DNA from: DASPJL01 sp035628645
Lineage (GTDB): Bacteria > Bacteroidota > Bacteroidia > Cytophagales > Cyclobacteriaceae
Assembly (NCBI GenBank): GCA_035628645.1
Contig: DASPJL010000098.1
Span: 1 to 9,860, forward strand
Direction of reading: 5' to 3'
DNA length: 9,860 bases
The position numbers were made by a program, and so were the translations under genes. Each line of letters opens with the position of its first letter. The first letter of the stretch is position 1. Positions 1 to 6,168 of the stretch are shown here, piece by piece. The notes beneath the pieces were generated by a model. It was not told where the DNA came from. It saw only the letters and a list, made by a program, of their open reading frames with translations, and did not search any database.

Positions 1-73
1 GACCTTATAGCGACTTTATAGTGATGTGTCTTCGGTCGTCCTCCGTTCATTCTCCGATCATCCTATAGTGTCC
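1..73. repeat. Degenerate tandem repeat, period 11 bases
   Basis: Cut every 11 bases, the left edge gives related units: GACCTTATAGC (1-11), GACTTTATAGT (12-22), GATGTGTCTTC (23-33), GGTCGTCCTCC (34-44), GTTCATTCTCC (45-55), GATCATCCTAT (56-66), then a decayed unit. Neighbouring units resemble each other more than distant ones, as expected for a drifting tandem array. All three forward frames meet stops here, so it is not obviously coding. The array may continue to the left of the window. Its function is unknown. The rest of 74-230 shows nothing else I can support. Confidence 0.5.
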
Positions 74-232
74 CTTCCTAAAATAAGTTGACAGTTGTTA
101 CACTTAAAACTGAAGATAATTTACACCTCAAATTGATAATCCTAATTGCACTTTACAAGGATTGAACTAAGGGTAACTACTCCCTTCACCTTCAGTCTAC
201 TCATTTCTATTTAAAAACTGCAGCACACGGCG

Positions 233-265
233 TTGTTTTAAAAACAAATTACTCATGAATGAGTA
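233..265. repeat. Two adjacent inverted repeats upstream of guaA
   Basis: The first is TTGTTTT-A-AAAACAA at 233-247. The second is TACTCAT-GA-ATGAGTA at 250-265. Both have perfect 7-base arms, and they sit side by side just ahead of the presumed guaA -7 element at 274-281. The second occupies the place where a -33 box would be expected, so it could be an operator for an unknown regulator. The first is AT-rich and could be chance or an upstream promoter element. No known binding protein is inferred. Confidence 0.4.
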
Positions 266-273
266 CCTTTTAG

Positions 274-281
274 TACCTTTG
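274..281 (+). promoter_or_regulatory. Probable guaA promoter (-7 element TACCTTTG)
   Basis: TACCTTTG matches the Bacteroidota -7 consensus TAnnTTTG exactly and is followed by GCGGCC. No clean TTTG -33 box lies at the expected spacing; that place holds an inverted repeat. The nine bases AGTACCTTT occur twice, at 262-270 and 272-280, so the element is partly duplicated with a 10-base shift. The start site would be near 288, giving a leader of about 78 bases before the guaA ATG at 366. Confidence 0.55.
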
Positions 282-306
282 CGGCCTATAAATAAAAAAT
301 CATCGT

Positions 307-342
307 AACCCCAGCTTTACATTGCTTTGGGGTTTCATTTTT
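307..342 (+). terminator. Terminator-like hairpin in the guaA leader
   Basis: AACCCC-AGC (307-315) pairs with GCT-TT-GGGGTT (324-334), giving nine pairs with a two-base bulge and an eight-base loop. TCATTTTT follows directly. The shape is that of an intrinsic terminator, but it lies between the predicted guaA promoter and its start codon. It could end upstream transcripts, act as an attenuator, or protect the 5' end of the guaA messenger. I see no purine riboswitch core or leader peptide with it. Confidence 0.45.
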
Positions 343-365
343 AGCTTTTGAAATTAAGTACTTTT

Positions 366-1895
366 ATGAATGAAATGATTCTTATCCTTGATTTTGGTTC
401 CCAATACACTCAGTTGATTGCCAGAAGAGTACGGGAACTAGACATATATTGTGAGATCCATCCCTTTAATAAAATACCTGCACTTTCTAAAAACCTGAAA
501 GGCGTAATTCTTTCCGGAAGCCCCTGTTCAGTAAGAGAACCAAATGCACCTAATCCTGATTTATCCATTTTTAGAGGGAAAATACCTGTTCTTGCAGTAT
601 GTTATGGAGCACAATTGCTGGCGCTTCAAAATAAAGGAGAAGTTATCCCCTCTACCGTGAGAGAATATGGTCGGGCTCGTCTTTCTGCCATAAATACCAA
701 TGATAGATTATTTACCAATGTTACCTTGAATTCTCAGGTTTGGATGTCACACGGCGACACCATACTATCTGTACCTTCAAATTTTGAAGTGACCGCAAGT
801 ACGGATTCCGTAAAAATTGCTTCTTTTAAGATTAAAGGGGAAGATACTTATGGTATACAATTTCACCCGGAAGTAACACATTCAGTAGAAGGAAAAACGA
901 TCCTTAAAAACTTTTTGGTCAACATCTGTAAATGTTCCCAGGAATGGACCTCGGAGACTTTTATAAGCAGTAAAATAAAGGAACTAAAGGAGAAATTAGG
1001 GAACGATAAGGTAGTTATGGGACTGTCCGGTGGTGTTGACTCTTCTGTAGCTGCTACCCTCATTCATCAGGCAATTGGAGGTAACTTAACCTGTATTTTT
1101 GTCGACAACGGGTTACTGAGGAAAAATGAGTTTCAGGAAGTGTTGGACTCTTACCAGCACATGGGGCTGAATGTAATAGGTGTAGATGCAAAGGATAAAT
1201 TCTATGCGGCATTAAAAGGAATTTCTGACCCTGAGTTGAAAAGAAAAGCCATTGGAAGGGTCTTTATTGAAGTATTTGATGAAGAGGCCCATAAAATAAC
1301 GAATGTAAAATGGCTGGGACAAGGAACCATTTACCCGGATGTAATTGAATCTGTTTCGGTAAAAGGTCCTTCTGCTACAATAAAGTCACACCATAACGTA
1401 GGCGGACTTCCTGATTTTATGAAACTTAAAGTAATAGAACCTTTAAACACCTTGTTCAAAGATGAAGTAAGAGAAGTTGGTAAAGCTTTGGATATTGATC
1501 CTAAAATTTTGGGAAGGCATCCTTTCCCAGGTCCTGGACTAGGCATCAGGATTTTAGGAGACGTAACCGCAGAAAAGGTAAGGGTACTGCAAGAAGTAGA
1601 TCATCTTTTTATCACAGGATTAAAAACTCATAACTTATACGATGAAGTATGGCAGGCTGGAGCAATTCTTTTGCCGGTACAATCAGTGGGCGTTATGGGA
1701 GATGAAAGAACCTATGAAAATGTAGTCAGCCTCAGAGCAGTAACAAGTCTTGATGGCATGACAGCAGATTGGTGTCATTTGCCTTATGAGTTTCTAGCCC
1801 ATATATCCAACGAAATCATTAATAAAGTGAGGGGCGTGAACAGAGTAGTGTATGACATCAGCTCAAAGCCCCCTGCAACCATAGAATGGGAATAA
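366..1895 (+). CDS. guaA: GMP synthase (glutamine-hydrolysing)
   Basis: Converts XMP to GMP with ATP and glutamine, the last step of guanine nucleotide synthesis in the cytosol. Residues 1-200 or so are a class I glutamine amidotransferase: nucleophile Cys79 in AVCYGAQ, and His167 and Glu169 in FHPEV. The ATP pyrophosphatase domain follows, with its P-loop LSGGVDSS at 220-227. The C-terminal third is the GuaA dimerisation domain, with RHPFPGPGLGIR and a family-typical end, KPPATIEWE. The ATG at 366 gives 509 residues starting MNEMILILDFGSQYTQ, the usual start and length for this family. An upstream in-frame TTG at 348 would add six residues with no family support. No partner gene overlaps it and it appears to be transcribed alone. 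All key residues I looked for are present. Confidence 0.97.
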   Translation: MNEMILILDFGSQYTQLIARRVRELDIYCEIHPFNKIPALSKNLKGVILSGSPCSVREPNAPNPDLSIFRGKIPVLAVCYGAQLLALQNKGEVIPSTVREYGRARLSAINTNDRLFTNVTLNSQVWMSHGDTILSVPSNFEVTASTDSVKIASFKIKGEDTYGIQFHPEVTHSVEGKTILKNFLVNICKCSQEWTSETFISSKIKELKEKLGNDKVVMGLSGGVDSSVAATLIHQAIGGNLTCIFVDNGLLRKNEFQEVLDSYQHMGLNVIGVDAKDKFYAALKGISDPELKRKAIGRVFIEVFDEEAHKITNVKWLGQGTIYPDVIESVSVKGPSATIKSHHNVGGLPDFMKLKVIEPLNTLFKDEVREVGKALDIDPKILGRHPFPGPGLGIRILGDVTAEKVRVLQEVDHLFITGLKTHNLYDEVWQAGAILLPVQSVGVMGDERTYENVVSLRAVTSLDGMTADWCHLPYEFLAHISNEIINKVRGVNRVVYDISSKPPATIEWE

Positions 1896-1906
1896 AAAGA
1901 AGTTAT

Positions 1907-1931
1907 AAGTCATAACTAATAATAATGACTT
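1907..1931. terminator. Weak inverted repeat downstream of guaA
   Basis: AAGTCAT (1907-1913) and ATGACTT (1925-1931) form a seven-pair stem with an eleven-base loop, starting 12 bases after the guaA stop. No T-run follows (GTGATTTAATTT), so it is at best a weak terminator or a 3'-end stabiliser. It is the only candidate I see for ending the guaA transcript close to the gene. Confidence 0.3.
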
Positions 1932-2020
1932 GTGATTTAATTTCGAGAGCTGTAAATTTATTTATAAAACAGGGGTTATATTTATAAAAATCACAATATT
2001 TAAAAATATAATTTTGTCAA

Positions 2021-2048
2021 TCGCAATGAAGAGGCATTTTTATTGCGA
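2021..2048. promoter_or_regulatory. Inverted repeat TCGCAAT...ATTGCGA, possible operator
   Basis: TCGCAAT (2021-2027) and ATTGCGA (2042-2048) are perfect arms. As RNA the stem extends to 12 pairs (two of them G-U) with a GGCA loop at 2033-2036. It ends 11 bases before the -33 box of the sulfite reductase promoter, which suits a DNA operator site. Extra CAAT (2018-2021) and ATTG (2054-2057) copies flank it. It could instead be part of the guaA 3' end. The regulator is unknown. Confidence 0.4.
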
Positions 2049-2058
2049 ATTACATTGA

Positions 2059-2089
2059 TTTGATTTTTGCCATTTTTAAACTAGCTTTG
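2059..2089 (+). promoter_or_regulatory. Promoter of the sulfite reductase/siroheme operon
   Basis: TTTG (2059-2062), 19 bases, then TAGCTTTG (2082-2089). Both boxes and the spacing match the Bacteroidota primary sigma factor consensus (TTTG/TAnnTTTG). Initiation would fall near 2095-2098, about ten bases before the ATG of the leader peptide at 2108, so leader translation would start almost at the 5' end of the RNA. Confidence 0.7.
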
Positions 2090-2107
2090 TAGAAATAAAA
2101 AACGATA

Positions 2108-2179
2108 ATGGTAAGGCTTTCGATAAATTATATTAATGAGAAATCAAACAACAACTGTTGCTGTATATTTCTTTATTAA
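2108..2179 (+). CDS. Putative cysteine leader peptide (23 aa)
   Basis: A short frame from ATG 2108 to TAA 2177-2179 encodes 23 residues, starting MVRLSINY and carrying NNNCCC followed by IFLY. Three consecutive cysteine codons, TGT TGC TGT, lie at 2156-2164. Cysteine is rare, so a run of three in so small a frame just ahead of a sulfite reductase is what a regulatory leader peptide for a cysteine pathway would show. It starts about ten bases after the predicted transcription start and ends four bases before the 5' arm of an antiterminator. The peptide itself probably has no function: its translation would be the sensor. No Shine-Dalgarno sequence is seen, as is usual in Bacteroidota. Its translation and role are inferred from layout only. 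Confidence 0.6.
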   Translation: MVRLSINYINEKSNNNCCCIFLY

Positions 2180-2183
2180 ATCA

Positions 2184-2223
2184 CGGAAGCTAATTATAGA
2201 TACAATCTTTCTAAGGTCTTCCG
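2184..2223 (+). promoter_or_regulatory. Putative antiterminator stem
   Basis: CGGAAG (2184-2189) pairs perfectly with CTTCCG (2218-2223), and TAGA (2197-2200) with TCTA (2210-2213), giving a ten-pair hairpin with an internal loop. It shares 2213-2223 with the terminator 5' arm, so the two exclude each other. CGGAAGC (2184-2190) can also pair with GCTTTCG at 2116-2122 inside the leader frame (seven pairs, one G-U), a possible anti-antiterminator. A ribosome at the leader stop codon (2177-2179) would cover 2184-2190; one stalled at the Cys codons would leave it free. Confidence 0.5.
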
Positions 2224-2240
2224 AAACTGAAGACCTTTTT
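2213..2240 (+). terminator. Intrinsic terminator of the attenuator
   Basis: AAGGTCTTC (2213-2221) and GAAGACCTT (2229-2237) form a perfect nine-pair stem with the seven-base loop CGAAACT; the T-run TTTTT spans 2236-2240, followed by ATTT. It lies downstream of the operon promoter and leader frame and 84 bases before the sulfite reductase start. It would therefore stop the operon's own transcript unless the antiterminator forms. It lies more than 300 bases beyond guaA, which makes it an unlikely guaA terminator. Confidence 0.75.
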
Positions 2241-2271
2241 TATTTGATAGAAATTAACAATTAAATGATCT

Positions 2272-2300
2272 GGGCCGGAGAATTTATTTAAACCGAGCCC
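2272..2300 (+). promoter_or_regulatory. Second leader hairpin before the sulfite reductase
   Basis: GGGC-CGG (2272-2278) pairs with CCG-A-GCCC (2293-2300), seven G-C pairs with a one-base bulge and a 14-base AT-rich loop. No T-run follows, so it is not a terminator. It is unusually GC-rich for this leader and ends 23 bases before the start codon. It may set messenger stability or translation; the role is unknown. Confidence 0.35.
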
Positions 2301-2323
2301 CCTTTATTCAAAACAATAAAAAT

Positions 2324-4456
2324 ATGCTAGGATTTATTTCTGAACTCGAGAACCCAATAGTACAAAAAGATATCATCGATCTTGAAAAAAGGATCAGATT
2401 ATATCGGGAAGGAAAAATCACGGACGAAAAGATGCGAAGTCTACGGTTGGTTCGCGGAATATATGGTCAAAGGCAACCTGGGGTTCAGATGATAAGAATA
2501 AAGATTCCCCAAGGCGTGCTTACTTTTAAACAGTTACTTAAGATTTGCGATATATCAGACAAATACGCTTCTAAAAACCTTCATCTAACCACCAGGCAAG
2601 ATATTCAAATACACTATGTTAGCTTGGACAGAACTCCTGAATTGTATTCAGAGTTGGCTAAGGATGACCTCACATTAAGAGAGGCTTGCGGAAATACAGT
2701 ACGGAATGTAACTGCTTCCCCAACAGCCGGCATTGACCCAAATGAGCCTTTCGATGTTACACCTTATGCAAACACCACTACCCATTATTTTCTGAGAAAC
2801 CCCATTTCTCATGATATGGCAAGGAAATTTAAAATTTCCTTCTCTGCTTCAGATGAAGATACCGCGTTTTCTTTCATCCATGATGTAGGACTAATTCCTA
2901 AAATCAAAGAAGTGGACGGAAAGGAAGTAAGAGGATTTAAAGTAGTGATTGGCGGAGGATTGGGCGCCCAGCCCCTTCATGCTTTCCCGGCTTATGATTT
3001 CTTACCTGCAGACCAGATTATCCCATTAATAGAAGGAGTTATAAGGGTGTTTGACAGATATGGGGAAAGAGCAAACAGAAATAAAGCAAGGTTAAAATAT
3101 CTTATAGCAAAAGTTGGTTTTGAGGAATTAATGCGAATGGTAGAGGAAGAAAGACTGGCTTTAAAATCAAAGACTTTCCCAATGCCTGAAGAACCCAAAG
3201 CTGTCGTTATTCCTGAGCCAAGACCAAATCCTGAATATGAAATAAAGAACCCTGAGAGATACCAGGCCTGGTTAAAAACTAATGTTTTCGAACAAAAACA
3301 AAAAGGTTATTATGGCGCTTTTGTTCGTATTCCTTTAGGAGACATCGACACGGAAAGAGCTAGAATACTTGCTGCCTTAATGAAAGACTATACTGCCGAT
3401 GATGTGAGGGTGACTGTAAACCAGGGCTTGTTGTTCAAATATATAAGACTCGAGGCTTTGCCTTACATCTATTCTGTTTTGGAAAGGATAGGTTTTGACG
3501 CTCCAGGCCACGATAGTACAGCAGATATCGCCGCATGCCCCGGAACAGACACTTGTAACCTTGGTATTACAAGTAGCACAGGAGCAGCAAAGGTATTGGA
3601 AGATGTGATTAATAATGAATATCCTGACCTTGTTCATAACTCGGATATTAAAATAAAAATAAGCGGTTGTATGAATGCTTGTGCCCAACATAATATGGTA
3701 AGCATTGGCTTTCACGGAAGTTCTGTAAAACACGCTCAAGGTGTAGTACCGGCATTGCAGGTTTTGCTTGGCGGCGGACCTTTGGGAGACGGTAAAGGAC
3801 GATATTCGGACAGGGTTATAAAAGTACCTAGTAAGAGAGGGCCGGACGTGCTCAGGGCTTTATTGGACGATTACGAAAACAATTCGGAGCAAGGCGAATA
3901 TTATATCAATTACTATGAGCGAAAAGGTAAGGATTACTTTTATCAACTATTAAAACCATTTGCAAACCTTGCTACTATTGAACCATCTGATTTTGTAGAC
4001 TGGGGTCATGAAAAGAATTACAAGACAGCAATAGGTATCGGAGAATGTGCGGGTGTGGTAATAGATTTAATTTCCACCTTATTTTATGAAGCGGATGAAA
4101 AATTCGAGTTGTCATTAGACAACCTGAAGGAAGGAAACTATGCTGATTCCATTTATCAAAGCTATACAGGGTTGATCATCACAGCGAAAGCTTTGCTTCT
4201 TGACAAATCAGTAAATTGCAACACCCACATAGGAATCATTGACGATTTTCAGAAACACTTTATCGAATCCGGAGAAATTAAAGACGTGGATTTTAAAGAT
4301 ATGCTTTTGCAAATAAATAAAAATGAACCCACAAAAGAATTTGCAACCAGGTATATCCAACAGGCCCAGGATTTTATCAAGTTAGCAAGAGAATTCAGAA
4401 GAGAGCCTATTGCTCTGCCTGGACTAGCAGACTCTCTTTCAGAAATTAACGGATAA
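2324..4456 (+). CDS. Siroheme sulfite/nitrite reductase with C-terminal HEPN-like domain
   Basis: Most likely the assimilatory sulfite reductase (six-electron reduction of sulfite to sulfide, probably from ferredoxin). The first 550 residues or so have the duplicated half-domains of the siroheme/4Fe-4S reductase family: NLHLTTRQDIQ near residue 90 and NTVRNVTASPTAG near 125 in the first half, and YYGAFVRIPLGD near 330 in the second. The cluster ligands are Cys405 and Cys411 (CPGTDTC) and Cys449 and Cys453 (CMNAC); the last cysteine also bridges to siroheme in this family. Residues from about 570 to 700 form an extra helical domain resembling HEPN proteins (SYTGLIITAKALLLDK, then THIGIIDDFQKHF). 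At 710 residues it is longer than plain reductases by about this domain. The HEPN RNase signature Arg-x4-6-His is absent. Nitrite reductase is the alternative; the cysteine leader upstream favours sulfite. The methyltransferase gene begins 8 bases after the stop. Confidence 0.88.
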   Translation: MLGFISELENPIVQKDIIDLEKRIRLYREGKITDEKMRSLRLVRGIYGQRQPGVQMIRIKIPQGVLTFKQLLKICDISDKYASKNLHLTTRQDIQIHYVSLDRTPELYSELAKDDLTLREACGNTVRNVTASPTAGIDPNEPFDVTPYANTTTHYFLRNPISHDMARKFKISFSASDEDTAFSFIHDVGLIPKIKEVDGKEVRGFKVVIGGGLGAQPLHAFPAYDFLPADQIIPLIEGVIRVFDRYGERANRNKARLKYLIAKVGFEELMRMVEEERLALKSKTFPMPEEPKAVVIPEPRPNPEYEIKNPERYQAWLKTNVFEQKQKGYYGAFVRIPLGDIDTERARILAALMKDYTADDVRVTVNQGLLFKYIRLEALPYIYSVLERIGFDAPGHDSTADIAACPGTDTCNLGITSSTGAAKVLEDVINNEYPDLVHNSDIKIKISGCMNACAQHNMVSIGFHGSSVKHAQGVVPALQVLLGGGPLGDGKGRYSDRVIKVPSKRGPDVLRALLDDYENNSEQGEYYINYYERKGKDYFYQLLKPFANLATIEPSDFVDWGHEKNYKTAIGIGECAGVVIDLISTLFYEADEKFELSLDNLKEGNYADSIYQSYTGLIITAKALLLDKSVNCNTHIGIIDDFQKHFIESGEIKDVDFKDMLLQINKNEPTKEFATRYIQQAQDFIKLAREFRREPIALPGLADSLSEING

Positions 4457-4464
4457 AAACAAGA

Positions 4465-5259
4465 ATGGTAAACCCAGATAATACAATTCATCCAAGGCTT
4501 ACCTTGGTAGGTGCAGGGCCCGGAGATGCTGAGTTAATCACAATCAAGGGTTTTAAAGCGCTGGCCGATGCCGACGTAGTATTATATGATGCACTTGTCA
4601 GCAAGGAATTATTAAAATATTGCCGTCCATCGTGCATTAAGATTTTTGTAGGAAAAAGAAGAAACAAACATACTTATACTCAGGATGAGATAAACCGGCT
4701 GATTGTCGAAATGGCATTAAAGCATGGACATGTGGTAAGATTGAAAGGAGGTGATCCTTTTGTATTCGGAAGAGGCCATGAGGAAATTGAGTTCGCAGAA
4801 TGTTTTAATATCGAAACCTCCGTGGTTCCCGGTATAAGCAGTGTTATAGCAGTTCCGGAAATTCAGGGATTTCCACTTACAAAGAGAGGCATAAGCGAAA
4901 GTTTCTTTGTTGCCACCGGAACTACCTCAAAGGGAGAAATTTCGGAAGATATCTTCTTGGCAGCCAAGTCAGAGGCGACTGTAGTTATCTTAATGGGAAT
5001 GCATCGTTTAAATGAAATAGTAAACATTTTCTCAAATGAAGGCAAACAAGGAATTCCTGTAGCCATTATTCAAAATGGCACTATGCCTGATGAAAAAGTA
5101 GGCTTGGGAACCATTGCCACTATAGAAGAAGTTGCTAAAAACCAAGGACTTGGTTCTCCGGCTGTGATAGTAATTGGTGAAGTAGTGAGACTGCATAAAG
5201 ACTACGATGACGAAATGGAAAACTTTAATTTAATTAAGAACGCGAAAAACTTATCTTAA
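4465..5259 (+). CDS. cobA: Uroporphyrinogen-III C-methyltransferase (SUMT)
   Basis: Uses two SAM to methylate uroporphyrinogen III to precorrin-2, the branch point to siroheme and cobalamin. At 264 residues it has the length of stand-alone SUMT. Family motifs are in order: VGAGPGD at 15-21, LKGGDPFVFGRG at 93-104 (SAM binding), PGISS at 122-126, and FPLTKRG, a variant of the usual IPLTHRG. It starts 8 bases after the reductase stop, so the two genes are very likely co-transcribed. The next gene supplies the following steps, which in enterobacteria are fused to it as CysG. With no cobalamin genes beside it, the product here is most likely siroheme for the reductase. Confidence 0.95.
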   Translation: MVNPDNTIHPRLTLVGAGPGDAELITIKGFKALADADVVLYDALVSKELLKYCRPSCIKIFVGKRRNKHTYTQDEINRLIVEMALKHGHVVRLKGGDPFVFGRGHEEIEFAECFNIETSVVPGISSVIAVPEIQGFPLTKRGISESFFVATGTTSKGEISEDIFLAAKSEATVVILMGMHRLNEIVNIFSNEGKQGIPVAIIQNGTMPDEKVGLGTIATIEEVAKNQGLGSPAVIVIGEVVRLHKDYDDEMENFNLIKNAKNLS

Positions 5260-5279
5260 TTAATAGAGGTTTCAACAAA

Positions 5280-5339
5280 GCGATGACATCCCATTTGATT
5301 TTCTGCAGTCTTAGCAAAACAACTGAGGGAGGTCATCGC
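5280..5339. repeat. Long hairpin between the SUMT and siroheme synthase genes
   Basis: GCGATGAC (5280-5287) pairs perfectly with GTCATCGC (5332-5339). After one A/G mismatch, TCCC (5289-5292) pairs with GGGA (5327-5330). The 34-base loop can fold again: TTTT-CT-GC against GC-AAAA around 5299-5319. No T-run follows, so it is not a standard terminator. It may be an intra-operon processing or stability element, or a dispersed repeat. The gap of 106 bases here contrasts with 8 bases at the previous junction. Confidence 0.5.
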
Positions 5340-5365
5340 CAAAGCTGAATCATTAATTTTGATAA

Positions 5366-6070
5366 ATGAAAGAAGTCCAACTTCCTGAGCAAAAGGAAAA
5401 TAATCAGCTTTTCCCCATATTTCTAAAACTTCATTCTTTACATACTTTAATTATCGGTGGAAGGTATGTAGGATTTGAAAAACTAAATGCGGTTCTTTCT
5501 AATAGCCCTGAAGCAAAAGTTACCCTCGTTGCAATTGAAATAAGCGAAGAAGTAAAAAAACTTGCCTCGCATCATCCTAACGTTACACTTCTAAACCGCT
5601 CTTTTGAGGAAAGTGATTTGGAAGGAAAAGATCTGGTAATTATCGGAACCAACGACAATGAGCTAAACAGGTCTATTCAAGGCTTAAGCAAGAAAAATAA
5701 GGTTCTGACAAATGTTGCGGATACCCCTGAACTATGCGACTTTTATCTAAGTTCGGTAGTTCAAAAAGGGAACCTGAAAATTGCTATATCAACAAACGGC
5801 AAATCCCCGACAGTGGCAAAGCGTGTAAAGGAAATGTTGAACGAAAGTTTTCCATCGGAACTGGACAAAGTGTTGGATAATTTATCCCAAATCCGAAACA
5901 AGCTAAAAGGTGATTTCACAGAAAAGGTAAAACAATTGGATGGAATCACCTCTGTGCTGGTAGAGAACAAAAAGAAGAAAACGAGGAAAACAATTCAAAT
6001 CATCATCAGCGTCGGAGTAGCTTTAGCATTGATGATTTTAGGGCATTTGATTTTTAGGAGTATTTTATAA
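5366..6070 (+). CDS. Precorrin-2 dehydrogenase / sirohydrochlorin ferrochelatase, membrane-anchored
   Basis: Resembles the CysG N-terminal part and yeast Met8: NAD-dependent oxidation of precorrin-2 to sirohydrochlorin, then Fe2+ insertion to give siroheme. Residues 15-110 form the Rossmann fold (LFPIFLKL, then IIGGRYVGFEK at 29-39). NVAD at 116-119 carries the Asp119 that corresponds to the catalytic aspartate of CysG/Met8, and AISTNGKSPTVAKRVKE is the conserved dimerisation and active-site stretch. Two oddities: the third glycine of the usual GGGxVG loop is Arg33, and the protein ends in a basic stretch (KKKKTRK) plus a hydrophobic helix at about 209-230, which predicts a single C-terminal membrane anchor with the enzyme in the cytosol. 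The SUMT gene lies just upstream, so this is a split version of CysG. ATG 5366 fits the family start. Confidence 0.88.
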   Translation: MKEVQLPEQKENNQLFPIFLKLHSLHTLIIGGRYVGFEKLNAVLSNSPEAKVTLVAIEISEEVKKLASHHPNVTLLNRSFEESDLEGKDLVIIGTNDNELNRSIQGLSKKNKVLTNVADTPELCDFYLSSVVQKGNLKIAISTNGKSPTVAKRVKEMLNESFPSELDKVLDNLSQIRNKLKGDFTEKVKQLDGITSVLVENKKKKTRKTIQIIISVGVALALMILGHLIFRSIL

Positions 6071-6168
6071 GGACTCAGGAAGCCTCTTCATTTCCCCATC
6101 TTTCCACTATTTCCAATTTGAATTCAAGCATAATACCTGCTATAATTGCAATTTCCCAAACAACAACC

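Noticed and set aside
88..93. TTGACA as a -35 box
   Set aside because: This is the proteobacterial consensus; Bacteroidota promoters use TTTG/TAnnTTTG, and no matching -10 or -7 box follows.
282..347. Purine riboswitch in the guaA leader
   Set aside because: The leader is too short and lacks the three-way junction core bases of the purine aptamer.
348..365. Upstream TTG start for guaA
   Set aside because: It adds six residues beyond the normal GuaA N-terminus and falls next to the T-rich tail of the leader hairpin.
863..1546. Open frames on the - strand inside guaA
   Set aside because: They lie wholly within a clear coding gene, their translations resemble no known family, and guaA codons explain the openness.
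1896..2323. SAM or cobalamin riboswitch before the sulfur/siroheme operon
   Set aside because: I see neither the cobalamin B12-box nor a recognisable SAM aptamer core; the Cys-codon frame with alternative stems explains the region better.
3377..3739. 120-codon open frame on the - strand inside the reductase
   Set aside because: It overlaps the siroheme/Fe-S ligand region of a well-supported gene; its many cysteines are a shadow of that codon use.
5354..5361. TAATTTTG as a promoter for the siroheme synthase
   Set aside because: It matches the -7 consensus but ends four bases before the ATG, so initiation would fall inside the gene, and no TTTG box sits at the right distance.
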